Origin: Hydrogenophaga sp. A37
Lineage (GTDB): Bacteria; Pseudomonadota; Gammaproteobacteria; Burkholderiales; Burkholderiaceae_C
Direction: 5' to 3'
Assembly (NCBI RefSeq): GCF_002001205.1
Contig: NZ_MUNZ01000085.1
Coordinates: forward strand, 1 to 64,000
Length of the DNA: 64,000 nucleotides
Of the stretch, positions 57,408 to 64,000 are shown piece by piece. How positions within the stretch are numbered: position 1 is the stretch's first letter; every line of letters begins with the position of its first letter. The position numbers were made by a program, and so were the translations under genes. The notes under the pieces were generated by a model. The model saw only the letters and a program-made list of their open reading frames with translations. It was not told the DNA's origin and ran no database searches.

Positions 57408-58217
57408 TCAGGCGGTGAACAAGTCACCCTGCTCAGTGACTTCTGCACCCGACGCAATGCGCGCACCCGCGAGCGTCAAGTCCAACCAGCGTTGAATGCT
57501 CAGCATGAAACGCGCCTCCATCGCGGCCTGACTACCCGCTCTTTTCGGGCCCTGCAACACCAGCAACCCCAGGCCGTAGGCCAACACTTCGCCATGCAAC
57601 TGCAGGGCAGTTTCGGGCGACAGGCCTGTGGCCTGCAAAGCTTCCAGGCACGGTTGCAATGCATCGGCCAGCTGCGCAAGCAGCACAGAAGCCGGGCGCT
57701 CATTTGGGGGCACTTCGGGCAGGTTGCCATGACCACCGTGTAGAACCAGTTGCAAACGCTGGGTGTCACCAGCAAGGCTGCCCCACCATGCCAGCGACCG
57801 GTCGATGAACAACTGGCGGGCAACCAGCTCATGGCCTGGAACAGGCGTCCCGTCCGCTCTGGCGCGCGCGCCCCGCTCGGCGCGGGGGGCCTTCTGCGCC
57901 TTGACCTGCTCCCCCAGTTCGTGGATCACGCGCAGCTGCAATGCGGACAGGATGGCATCTCGCCCCGGAAAGTACGCGTACAGCGCGCCTGCGGTGTAGC
58001 CCGCGCGCTGAGCCAGCTGGCGCATGTTGAACCCTTGAGAACCCGTCTCTCGCCAGAGATTCCACGCCACATCCAGCAGTTGAACCCGCCGTTCATCACC
58101 AAAACGCTGTTGCCGCAGTTGCCGATCCAGGACCCGCTGCTGCATGTGCTGCACCTGCTCAGGTGTCAGCACGGGGGTGATCACATCAAATTTAACGGTC
58201 ATGGGCATCGGTGACAT
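57408..58217 (-). CDS. TetR-family transcriptional regulator
   Basis: 269 residues, longer than the usual 200. An N-terminal stretch of about 40 residues (many Gln and Arg, LTPEQVQHMQQRVLDRQLRQ) precedes the TetR HTH: LLDVAWNLWRETGSQGFNMR and QLAQRAGYTAGALYAYFPGR near 65. The C-terminal ligand domain (about 100-269) includes LHGEVLAYGLGLLVLQGP. The A+T-rich upstream region holds GTTCA/TGAAC half-sites, probably its own operator. Targets could include the isochorismatase-like gene or the divergent NlpC/P60 gene. ATGs at 58208 and 58202 are alternative starts. Confidence 0.83.
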   Translation of the reverse strand: MSPMPMTVKFDVITPVLTPEQVQHMQQRVLDRQLRQQRFGDERRVQLLDVAWNLWRETGSQGFNMRQLAQRAGYTAGALYAYFPGRDAILSALQLRVIHELGEQVKAQKAPRAERGARARADGTPVPGHELVARQLFIDRSLAWWGSLAGDTQRLQLVLHGGHGNLPEVPPNERPASVLLAQLADALQPCLEALQATGLSPETALQLHGEVLAYGLGLLVLQGPKRAGSQAAMEARFMLSIQRWLDLTLAGARIASGAEVTEQGDLFTA

Positions 58218-58236
58218 GCTGCAAATAACTTTAAAT

Positions 58237-58260
58237 GTTCAATTATATGAACGTTGTTCA
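58237..58260. promoter_or_regulatory. Candidate TetR operator with three half-sites
   Basis: GTTCA (58237-58241) and TGAAC (58248-58252) form an inverted repeat with a 6-bp spacer; TGAAC (58248-58252) and GTTCA (58256-58260) form another with a 3-bp spacer. They begin 20 bp before the tetR start in A+T-rich DNA. Confidence 0.5.
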
Positions 58261-58304
58261 AAATAATAAACCCAAAACAAGCAATTCAAGAATGTTTGAT
58301 AGCT

Positions 58305-58318
58305 TTGATCCCGATCAA
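58305..58318. promoter_or_regulatory. Perfect FNR/ANR box
   Basis: TTGATCCCGATCAA matches the FNR consensus TTGAT-N4-ATCAA at every fixed position. It lies between tetR (start 58217, minus) and the NlpC/P60 gene (start 58480, plus). Either could be the target; a -10-like TATTAT on the minus strand (58262-58267) is about 47 bp from the box centre. This points to oxygen-dependent control. The rest of the 262-bp gap is A+T-rich and holds a further inverted repeat, TTGTG-TT-CACAA (58368-58379). Confidence 0.75.
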
Positions 58319-58479
58319 TGAAACCCACGCCACTGGTAGATGTTGACCCATGGACCACTTACCTCTTTTGTGTTCACAAGAGCTCCAAATCAGCGTTTGG
58401 GAGAAATTCTCAACAGAATCAATATGCTGCAGCTCATACCTCGCTTGACTTGCTACCTTTCAGGCGATAAGCTGCGTCG

Positions 58480-59052
58480 ATGCGTCGTGTGATCCCTATG
58501 CTCCTGCTGATAACTTGTGCCTTGGCACAGGCCGCACCAACAGAAGGAGAAGGCAGCTTCGACGACATGAATCAGTTGCTTGAGGAACGGGGCGTGATCT
58601 CGCGCCTTGGATCGCAGCTGAAGCTGGCCCGGAACAATGTGGGTGAAAGGGCCTCGGACCTGGTCATGAGTGCCATGGGGTTCTTGGGTGTGCCTTACCG
58701 GTATGGTGGAAACAGCGCAGACACGGGCTTTGATTGCAGCGGCCTGGTGCGGGCCGTGTTCGAGCAATCCGTCGGCAAAATCCTCCCCCGGCGTGCCGAC
58801 GAACAGGCCGCAGCCACTCAAACCATCGATAGAAGCGAGCTCAAACCGGGCGATCTCGTGTTTTTCAACACCATGCGGCGAGCATTCAGCCACGTGGGGA
58901 TCTACGTTGGCGATGGCAAGTTCATCCATGCACCCCGGACGGGCGCATCAGTCCGGGTGGAAGACATGCGCATGTCTTATTGGCAAACGCGTTTCAACGG
59001 AGCGCGTCGTGTGACCTTGCAGGGCGGTGCTGACACCGCCTCTTCGCGTTGA
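58480..59052 (+). CDS. NlpC/P60-family peptidoglycan endopeptidase
   Basis: 190 residues. Signal peptide MRRVIPMLLLITCALAQAAP, probably cleaved after Ala. The C-terminal C40 peptidase domain (about 55-180) has the catalytic Cys86 in TGFDCSGLVRAVFEQSV, His138 in AFSHVGIYVGDG and His150 in KFIHAPRTG. It should cut stem peptides (D-Glu-mDAP) in the periplasm. The short N-terminal linker lacks SH3 domains. It is a single-gene unit behind an A+T-rich regulatory region with a perfect FNR box. Confidence 0.92.
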   Translation: MRRVIPMLLLITCALAQAAPTEGEGSFDDMNQLLEERGVISRLGSQLKLARNNVGERASDLVMSAMGFLGVPYRYGGNSADTGFDCSGLVRAVFEQSVGKILPRRADEQAAATQTIDRSELKPGDLVFFNTMRRAFSHVGIYVGDGKFIHAPRTGASVRVEDMRMSYWQTRFNGARRVTLQGGADTASSR

Positions 59053-59164
59053 TCTGATCTGGAGGCTGGTGGGCGAGCGACCACAGCCGTGCAGCGCCCC
59101 CTATTACCCTATTAAGAACACGGCAGGACCTCAACGAGATGCCCTGTCGGCACCTCGTCAGCCA

Positions 59165-60019
59165 TCAACCCCGCTTCTGGATGGACTTGCTGAAAAACCG
59201 TTCACGCACGCGGCGCACGGTGCGCCAGATCACTGGTGGGGCGAAGTCCTGACCCATGCGCCACATCACACCCTTGAAACTCTCGTCAGGCCGGGCCTTG
59301 AAGATGGTGGTGTGAATGCCATCGTCCTCGCCTTTCGGACGGCCGTTGGTGTAGTAATACAGCGCGAGCGACTTGCGGGTCATGTCTTCCGGACAATTGA
59401 GCGGGTCCGGATGACCATGGAAAGAGTCGCTGGTGGTCGTGAAAATGGCCAGCCGGTTGAACACAGGAAGAATCTTGTCGCCGCAGAACTTGGTGTCCTT
59501 GTCCCACAGCTCCAAGTAACCACCGTACTCTTCTTTCCAGTCTTTGTTGAGGTACAGCAGGATGTTGATCCGGCGGTCGAGAAACAGGCTGTCGTGCTTG
59601 TTGAAGTCGGCGTGCAGTTTCAACAGTCCGCCACGACGGATCTGGTGCAAACCACCACCGCGCAACAGTGGATCGGGGATCAGGTTGGGAATCCCTGTGA
59701 CTTTTTCCAAGAACCGCAGGAAAGGGATCGAATGAAACTGGTAGAACAGGTTGCGCGTGACGGGGCCGAACTTCGTTTCATCCGCGCACACCAGCTTGAT
59801 CTCGGTCTGGCGGTTGTAGTTGTGCCAATCAATGTCGGCCGGCTTCGGAAACTCGGCCAGCACCGCCTCGGCCACGTCCTGCGGCAGAAAGTTGTCGAAG
59901 TGGATGTGAGGAAATGGGGATCCCGCTGCGTACTTCTGCGCGCTCTGCTCGGCCAGCAGGTCGAACCTGGGGTCATCAAACACAAAACGCTCACTCAAAT
60001 CCACTGTCGCCATGTCCAT
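59165..60019 (-). CDS. 2-oxoglutarate/Fe(II)-dependent oxygenase family protein
   Basis: 284 residues; GAGG lies seven bases before the ATG. Jelly-roll core with HxD in GGLLKLHADFNKHDSLFLDR (His136, Asp138), the distal His in TSDSFHGHPDPL (His201 or His203) and the 2OG-binding Arg in DMTRKSLALYYYT (Arg215). The start has FPHIHFDNFLPQDVAEAVLA, common in prolyl-hydroxylase-like proteins near glycan genes. The C-terminal 40 residues are basic (WRTVRRVRERFFSKSIQ). The substrate is unknown; a protein or a sugar are possible. No partner genes adjoin it. Confidence 0.8.
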   Translation of the reverse strand: MDMATVDLSERFVFDDPRFDLLAEQSAQKYAAGSPFPHIHFDNFLPQDVAEAVLAEFPKPADIDWHNYNRQTEIKLVCADETKFGPVTRNLFYQFHSIPFLRFLEKVTGIPNLIPDPLLRGGGLHQIRRGGLLKLHADFNKHDSLFLDRRINILLYLNKDWKEEYGGYLELWDKDTKFCGDKILPVFNRLAIFTTTSDSFHGHPDPLNCPEDMTRKSLALYYYTNGRPKGEDDGIHTTIFKARPDESFKGVMWRMGQDFAPPVIWRTVRRVRERFFSKSIQKRG

Positions 60020-60398
60020 AGAGACCTCGGTAGTACGTCAGAAATTGCCTCGGGGCCGATGCATTGGTGTCGGCTGCTGCTGTGGCCAGGCTCAATGCTC
60101 AAAAAGGAGATGACCCGCACCAGTTGGTGCGATCACTCAAGGCATCACGCACAACTTTGGGATGCTAGTGCGCAAGACTTAAGGATTGTTTAAGCATCGA
60201 GCCGAACCGACCAACATGCCAAGGCGCAGAGGCATGTCGCATGGCCCCGAACACCAACGGGGGCGACGCAGTCGACACAGGCCAAGATGGTCATTGAGGC
60301 CATCTCGGTCGCTGGCGTTGCCACAAGACAAAAGGCCAGGAACCGTTACCCCGCCGCTGGTTCAGGCCCCCCTTTTCAGGAGCGCATGGTTGTGGATG
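60020..60398. other. Intergenic region, no gene recognised
   Basis: 379 bp between the 2OG oxygenase and the lipoprotein gene. A frame from 60186 runs into the lipoprotein gene on the other strand but has no ribosome site and no family likeness. I see no convincing promoter, terminator or RNA in it. Confidence 0.5.
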
Positions 60399-60848
60399 TC
60401 AATATTTCAGATCTTTGGCGCTGACCTTCAGGCCCGCCAACTCACAGGTCAAAAATTCCAGCCCATTGACCCGCGTGAAATAGCCTCTGGACAACCCCCG
60501 GTAAGCGTTTAGTTTGTCTTGCGAAACCGAGGACAGCATCAGGGCGTTCTTCTCTTCTGGCGTGATTTTCTTGGCCAGCAACCGGGTCGCTCGGCTGTCG
60601 AAGCAGGCCTCTGCGCTCAGGTGTTTGTAGGCCATGTCTTCCTGGTAGCGTCGCTCCGACAGACTGCGTTCGATGGTCTGCCGGTACAAGGCCACGTAGG
60701 CGCTGGCGGCCTCGTTGATCTCTGAGTGGTCGTATTGGGTGACCGCCGCCACAAACTTTTCAGGCACCGGTGGTATCGACTGCGATGTGGAGCATCCCGC
60801 AAGCGCCACCACCACCCAGACAGACACGGGGAGTTGAACGTGTTTCAT
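60399..60848 (-). CDS. Putative lipoprotein
   Basis: 149 residues. Signal peptide MKHVQLPVSVWVVVALAGC with Cys19 in an LAGC lipobox. The mature part is mainly helical, with SEINEAASAYVALYRQTIER, YKHLSAEACFDSRATRLLAK and a final GYFTRVNGLEFLTCELAGLK. The Cys at about residue 81 and near 134 may pair. I do not recognise the family. Confidence 0.68.
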   Translation of the reverse strand: MKHVQLPVSVWVVVALAGCSTSQSIPPVPEKFVAAVTQYDHSEINEAASAYVALYRQTIERSLSERRYQEDMAYKHLSAEACFDSRATRLLAKKITPEEKNALMLSSVSQDKLNAYRGLSRGYFTRVNGLEFLTCELAGLKVSAKDLKY

Positions 60849-61175
60849 ATTGTTGTTCCCTTTTAAGCATTGAAGATTCGAGACTCAAGCACCCGGCAGA
60901 AGCCACCGTTCCAGGAAACTCATCGGCAAAGGCCATGCGTCATTGAGCCGATATACATCTTTTTACAAACGCTCAGGGCTCGTGCAGCACTCGACCCTGC
61001 GGCCCGTGATGTCGCGCGCGATGCCGAAGGTGCAGAACGTCTTGCTTTGTGCGTCGCGCAGCGGACCCTTGGTGACGAGAATGGCCTCGCTGGCACTCTT
61101 GGCAATGGCGGCGAGGAGCTGCATGGCCCGCTGGCTGACCTCATCATTCCAAGCCACCCTGCGCCACAATCACCC
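60849..61175. other. Intergenic region with a decayed PAS fragment
   Basis: 327 bp between the lipoprotein gene and the Fnr-like regulator. The only recognisable content is the PAS/PAC remnant on the minus strand (60963-61169). I see no clear promoter for the Fnr-like gene. Confidence 0.5.
60963..61169 (-). pseudogene. Remnant of a PAS-domain signalling gene
   Basis: This stretch encodes LLAAIAKSASEAILVT followed immediately by TKGPLRDAQSKTF and TFGIARDITGRR. The first part looks like the start of a PAS domain and the last parts like a PAC end (TKGPLRDxxG..GTFGIARDITxRK in many sensor proteins), with the middle of the domain missing. It has no start site of its own and ends soon after. It is best read as a small piece left from a deleted sensor kinase or diguanylate cyclase gene. 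Confidence 0.5.
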
Positions 61176-61949
61176 ATGACATCCCCTACCGCATCCTTCG
61201 AACCAGCACCCGCCGCCGCACTCCCCTGCGCCCAGTGCCACTTGCGGTCACTGCATCTGTTCCAGTCCCACGAACCTGCCGAACTTGAGCTCGTGCAGTC
61301 GCTCAAACGCCGTGACATGCGCCTGTTGGTGGGGCAAGCGCTGATCCACGAAGGTCAGGTCGACGCACCGCTCTACACACTGCAATCCGGCTGGGCGTTC
61401 CGCTTCAAGACGCTGAGCGACGGGCGCCGGCAGATTCTCAATTTCCTGCTCGCGGGCGACTTCATCGGCGTGCAGCAGAAGATGGGCGACGCCGCCGCCC
61501 ACGGGGTCGAAACGCTGACCGATGCCGTGTTCTGCGTGTTCCAGCGCGACTCGCTGTGGGAGATTCACCGCCGCTCGCCCAGCATGGGCTTCAATGTGAC
61601 CTGGCTCACTGCACACGAAGAGTCGCTGGTGGACGACACCTTGCTCTCGGTGGGCAGGCGCAACGCCGAAGAGCGCATCGCCACCTTGCTGATCCTGCTG
61701 TTCAAACGCGCCGCTGCGCTGCAGGTCGATGCCGGCGCGAACGGTGTACCGTTTCCCTTGACACAGCAACACGTGGCCGATGCGCTCGGGCTGTCGCTGG
61801 TGCACACCAACAAGACGCTGCGCAAGCTGGAGCGCCGTGGCCTGCACCACATCGGGGACGGTCGACTGTTCATGCGCGACGTGAAGGCGCTCGCTCGCCT
61901 GGCCGACCTCTACGGCGACGGGCGCCCACCCGTGCGCCCCCTGGTGTGA
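61176..61949 (+). CDS. Fnr-like Crp/Fnr-family regulator with a changed cluster motif
   Basis: 257 residues from the ATG at 61176. The N-terminal PCAQCHLRSLHLF carries Cys18 and Cys21; the cyclic-nucleotide-like barrel ends with TDAVFCVFQRDSL, Cys120. E. coli FNR binds its [4Fe-4S] cluster with Cys20, 23, 29 and 122: the same spacing shifted by two, but here residue 27, which would be the third ligand, is His. The HTH (QQHVADALGLSLVHTNKTLR near 200) lacks the Glu-Ser-Arg reading head of FNR, so its DNA site probably differs from the FNR box. It lies next to a second Crp/Fnr gene. Confidence 0.85.
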   Translation: MTSPTASFEPAPAAALPCAQCHLRSLHLFQSHEPAELELVQSLKRRDMRLLVGQALIHEGQVDAPLYTLQSGWAFRFKTLSDGRRQILNFLLAGDFIGVQQKMGDAAAHGVETLTDAVFCVFQRDSLWEIHRRSPSMGFNVTWLTAHEESLVDDTLLSVGRRNAEERIATLLILLFKRAAALQVDAGANGVPFPLTQQHVADALGLSLVHTNKTLRKLERRGLHHIGDGRLFMRDVKALARLADLYGDGRPPVRPLV

Positions 61950-62108
61950 CAACGGCCTACTGAGAACCGTCCACGCAAGCGGGGTCCGCTGACACCCCGT
62001 AACACCTTGCTCGGCACACATGTCTTTGTACACAGTGAAAAGCTGACCGGCCTCCTACATTGAGTTCAACCCTGCTTCCCGCCTTTCAGGCCCGCAGGGA
62101 CATCGAAA

Positions 62109-62135
62109 GACCCCGTGGCTTTCAAAGCCTGGGTC
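62109..62135. promoter_or_regulatory. Bulged inverted repeat upstream of the second Crp/Fnr gene
   Basis: GACCC (62109-62113) and GGCTTT (62117-62122) mirror AAAGCC (62124-62129) and GGGTC (62131-62135), with small unpaired bases between. It ends 30 bp before the start codon. It could be an operator or a 5' leader hairpin. Confidence 0.45.
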
Positions 62136-62165
62136 GCCGATGGACGCAATGACCAAGGAGGCCGC

Positions 62166-62966
62166 ATGACAGCCACCACTTCACGGTTCAACACGAACCA
62201 ACTGCTCGCCACCCTCTCCAGCGCCGAGTGGCAGCACCTGGAGCCCGACCTGGAATGGGTCGACCTCTCGGCCGGAACCGAGCTGCATGCGAGCGGCAAG
62301 GCGCTGCGCCATGTGCACTTCCCGGTCACCGCGACGGTGTCGCTCGTGTCCTCGATGGCCGACGGCGCGTCAGCCGAGGTGGCCGTGGTGGGCAGCGAAG
62401 GCATGGTCGGCATCTGTGCCTTCATGGGCAGCGCCAACGCCTTGAGCGACGCGGTGGTGCAACGACCCGGCCACGCCTGGCGCATGAGCACAGCGGACGT
62501 GCTGCACCACACCCGCCGATCGCCCGACTTCATGCAAAAACTGCTCGGCTACACCCAGGCCTTGTTCACGCACATGGCGCAGTGCTCGGCCTGCAACCGC
62601 CACCACGCACTGGACCAGCAACTGTGCCGCTGGCTGCTGCAGCACCTGGACCGCCAGGAAGGATCCGACATGCAGATCACACAAGAGCGCATCGCCAGTC
62701 TGCTGGGTGTGCGGCGTGAGGGTGTCACTGGCGGTGCGCTCAAGCTGCAGAAGGCCGGACTGATCGAATACCACCGCGGCCACATCTCCATCATCGACCG
62801 CAGCGGACTGGAAACGCGCAGCTGCGAGTGCTACGGCGTGGTGCGGCAGGCCTATGACCGCCTGTCCTGTGCCCACGGCACAGCAACACCGCGCCGATCA
62901 GCCGGCATGGCTCACCTGGGTCTGGTCAGCGCGGTGGTGCGTCGCCAGTCCTTGCAAGCCGCCTGA
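62166..62966 (+). CDS. Crp/Fnr-family regulator
   Basis: 266 residues from the ATG at 62166, preceded by AAGGAGG, the best ribosome site in the neighbourhood. An N-terminal effector barrel without FNR cysteines or the cAMP-binding Arg-Ser pattern (VAVVGSEGMVGICAFMGSAN near 78), a dimer helix, and a C-terminal HTH with QITQERIASLLGVRREGVTG near 175. The end has IDRSGLETRSCECYGVV, a Cys pair frequent in this subgroup. The ligand is unknown. The PRC-barrel gene downstream (147 bp) is a possible target. Confidence 0.87.
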   Translation: MTATTSRFNTNQLLATLSSAEWQHLEPDLEWVDLSAGTELHASGKALRHVHFPVTATVSLVSSMADGASAEVAVVGSEGMVGICAFMGSANALSDAVVQRPGHAWRMSTADVLHHTRRSPDFMQKLLGYTQALFTHMAQCSACNRHHALDQQLCRWLLQHLDRQEGSDMQITQERIASLLGVRREGVTGGALKLQKAGLIEYHRGHISIIDRSGLETRSCECYGVVRQAYDRLSCAHGTATPRRSAGMAHLGLVSAVVRRQSLQAA

Positions 62967-63112
62967 GATTTGCGGGAACGCGCCCACGGTGCCGAAAGAG
63001 GCCCGAAGCGCGCATCCTGCATCCCACCTGCAGGCGGCGCACGTGCCCTCCAGCCACTGCCGCACGCAGACCCGCCATCCCTCCCCGACACCCCCTATTT
63101 CAGGAGCCCCCC

Positions 63113-63559
63113 ATGAACTACGAAGAACGCGACAGCTTTGGCATCTACGCCGCCACCACCGTCCTGGACGACACCGTCCCCAACCGCAATCGCGGCCCGG
63201 GCCCCTACCTGATGGGTGCCGACACCTTGCTCGACAACGACGTGGTCAATACCAAGGACGAGGACCTGGGTGACATCAAGGAAATCATGCTCGACATGCG
63301 CACCGGCCAAGTGAGCTACGCGGTGCTGTCGTTCGGCGGCTTTCTGGGCCTGGGCGAGAAGCTGTTCGCCGTGCCATGGTCTGCGCTGAAGCTGGACACC
63401 GACAACAAACGCTTCGTGCTCGACGCGAGCAAGGACCGCCTGGAAAGCGCACCCGGCTTCGACAAGGACAACTGGCCCGACATGGCCGACGCGGCCTGGG
63501 AAAAGGGCGTGCACGACTTTTACGGCACCCAGCCATACGTCGACCCGCGCGGGACCTGA
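63113..63559 (+). CDS. PRC-barrel domain protein
   Basis: 148 residues. AGGAG precedes the ATG. The centre has MGADTLLDNDVVNTKDEDLG, DIKEIMLDMRTGQVSYAVLS and GEKLFAVPWSALKLDTDNK, the beta-barrel pattern of PRC domains (photosynthetic reaction centre H subunit and RimM). Stand-alone PRC-barrel proteins of this type are common next to stress or envelope genes and are often induced in stationary phase; their function is poorly known. Its TGA stop is the start of the second copy of the 69-bp repeat. Confidence 0.88.
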   Translation: MNYEERDSFGIYAATTVLDDTVPNRNRGPGPYLMGADTLLDNDVVNTKDEDLGDIKEIMLDMRTGQVSYAVLSFGGFLGLGEKLFAVPWSALKLDTDNKRFVLDASKDRLESAPGFDKDNWPDMADAAWEKGVHDFYGTQPYVDPRGT

Positions 63560-63626
63560 GCGCCGTCCGGCCGCTCCGAAGGCGCTCAGCCCCGCATTGC
63601 GCAGCACGGAGGGTAGTCCAGTGGGC
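63558..63626 (+). repeat. 69-bp dispersed repeat, copy 2
   Basis: The partner of 4507-4575, in the same orientation and again beginning with the GA of the preceding TGA stop. Both the GAGCGCC arm and the GGCGCTC arm are kept. The differences between the copies are single substitutions. It is followed by a terminator for the PRC-barrel gene. Confidence 0.8.
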
Positions 63627-63673
63627 ACCGCCAATGCGCCGGCCGCGGGGCGGGCGCGTGTGAATCAACTTGA

Positions 63674-63702
63674 GGTCGCGCATCCTGTTGCGCGGTCTTT
63701 TT
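63674..63702 (+). terminator. Rho-independent terminator after the PRC-barrel gene
   Basis: CGCGCA (63677-63682) and TGCGCG (63689-63694) pair around a 6-base loop, with weak outer pairs, and TCTTTTT follows. It lies about 115 bp after the stop, behind the repeat copy. It is close to the convergent L,D-transpeptidase end at 63711. Confidence 0.7.
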
Positions 63703-63710
63703 GCGGGCAG

Positions 63711-64000
63711 TCAGGGCACGCGGCCAAACACCTGTTCGAGGCTCAGGTGGTCCGGCAGCACATAGATGGCGGCGGCCTGGGCAGAGAAAACGGGCAGCAG
63801 GTGGGCGTCGAAGAAAGCGGCCGGCACGTTGATGCAGCCGTAGGAAATACGGTTGTCTTCAATGGTTTCAGAGGCCAGACGCTGTAAGCGCCTTTCAGCC
63901 GGTTGGTGCGCACGCACGCGGTGCATGGACACGGCCGCTTCGTAGTCGACCCACACCACGTCTTCGCCGGTGAGGTTGCTCCCCAGCTTGCCATTGAAGC
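63711..64000 (-). CDS. L,D-transpeptidase (YkuD domain), C-terminal part
   Basis: The gene runs off the right edge; about 96 residues remain. RISYGCINVPAAFFDAHLLP carries the nucleophilic Cys of a YkuD domain (S-x-G-C-x-x-V). The residue before Gly is Tyr where most family members have His. VWVDYEAAVSMHRV upstream belongs to the same fold. Such enzymes make 3-3 crosslinks in peptidoglycan or attach proteins to it. The short C-terminus after the Cys is normal. Confidence 0.8.
   Translation of the reverse strand, partial: FNGKLGSNLTGEDVVWVDYEAAVSMHRVRAHQPAERRLQRLASETIEDNRISYGCINVPAAFFDAHLLPVFSAQAAAIYVLPDHLSLEQVFGRVP

Noticed and set aside
60186-60512. A 108-codon plus-strand frame
   Set aside because: It has no ribosome site, is Arg/Pro-rich and overlaps the lipoprotein gene with its signal peptide on the other strand.
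62055-62075. TTGAGTTCAA as an FNR-type site before the second Crp/Fnr gene
   Set aside because: The half-sites are only 2 bp apart; the FNR family needs TTGA-N6-TCAA.

Overview
The window is a 64-kb piece of a GC-rich betaproteobacterial chromosome. Gene content and order point to the Burkholderiales, probably Comamonadaceae and perhaps Hydrogenophaga. The clearest marker is the co-directional block ndk, rlmN, pilF, rodZ, ispG, hisS, yfgM, bamB, der, hfq, hflX, hflK, hflC, DUF2065, hisZ, purA, together with rluD/bamD as a divergent pair. The genus is an inference from gene order and protein style, not from a database search. I saw no rRNA, tRNA, CRISPR array, phage or insertion sequence.

Layout. 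1-6343 (+): the tail of a type II secretion gspB, then an overlapping gene run with an orphan ABC ATPase, a GT-C glycosyltransferase, UDP-xylose synthase, a GtrB/DPM1-like transferase, a GtrA-like flippase, a methyltransferase and a membrane protein. 6372-12947: a lipoprotein and a fatty-acid degradation cluster (LCAD-type acyl-CoA dehydrogenase divergent from thiolase and a FadB-like fusion, then a FabG-like reductase). 13097-16908 (+): a histidine kinase gene with a one-base frameshift, its receiver partner, a GNAT acetyltransferase and a split chromate transporter. 16924-21842: a Yip1 fusion protein, a lipoprotein, rlmB, and the divergent ybbA/tesA pair followed by mnmH. 21948-43269 (-): one long housekeeping strand covering methionine, purine and histidine metabolism, outer-membrane assembly, HflKC protease control, Hfq, isoprenoid synthesis, tRNA charging, rRNA modification and chromosome segregation. 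43300-48099: bamD, a DinG-type helicase, a PP2C phosphatase and zapE. 48112-53848 (-): the 2-oxoglutarate dehydrogenase complex odhA-odhB-lpdA. 54092-59052: an ArsR regulator, prpE, an isochorismatase-like hydrolase, a TetR regulator and an NlpC/P60 peptidase. 59165-64000: a 2OG-Fe(II) oxygenase, a lipoprotein, two Crp/Fnr-family regulators, a PRC-barrel protein and the end of an L,D-transpeptidase.

How genes work together. The first block reads like a Gtr/Arn-type glycan-modification pathway: a nucleotide sugar (UDP-xylose) is made, transferred to a polyprenyl carrier, flipped, and added to an acceptor by a GT-C enzyme. The fad cluster carries every beta-oxidation step after acyl-CoA activation. 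The central minus-strand block couples many genes by ATGA or TGATG overlaps.

Most notable observations: (i) the xylose-linked Gtr/Arn-like module; (ii) the histidine kinase frameshift in a G4 run; (iii) a 69-bp dispersed repeat whose two copies both begin inside the TGA stop codon of the preceding gene; (iv) a perfect FNR box between tetR and the NlpC/P60 gene; (v) an Fnr-like regulator with three of the four cluster cysteines in exact FNR spacing and the remaining one replaced by His; (vi) several strong palindromes that look like operators (arsR, prpE, tetR, fad, crp2).
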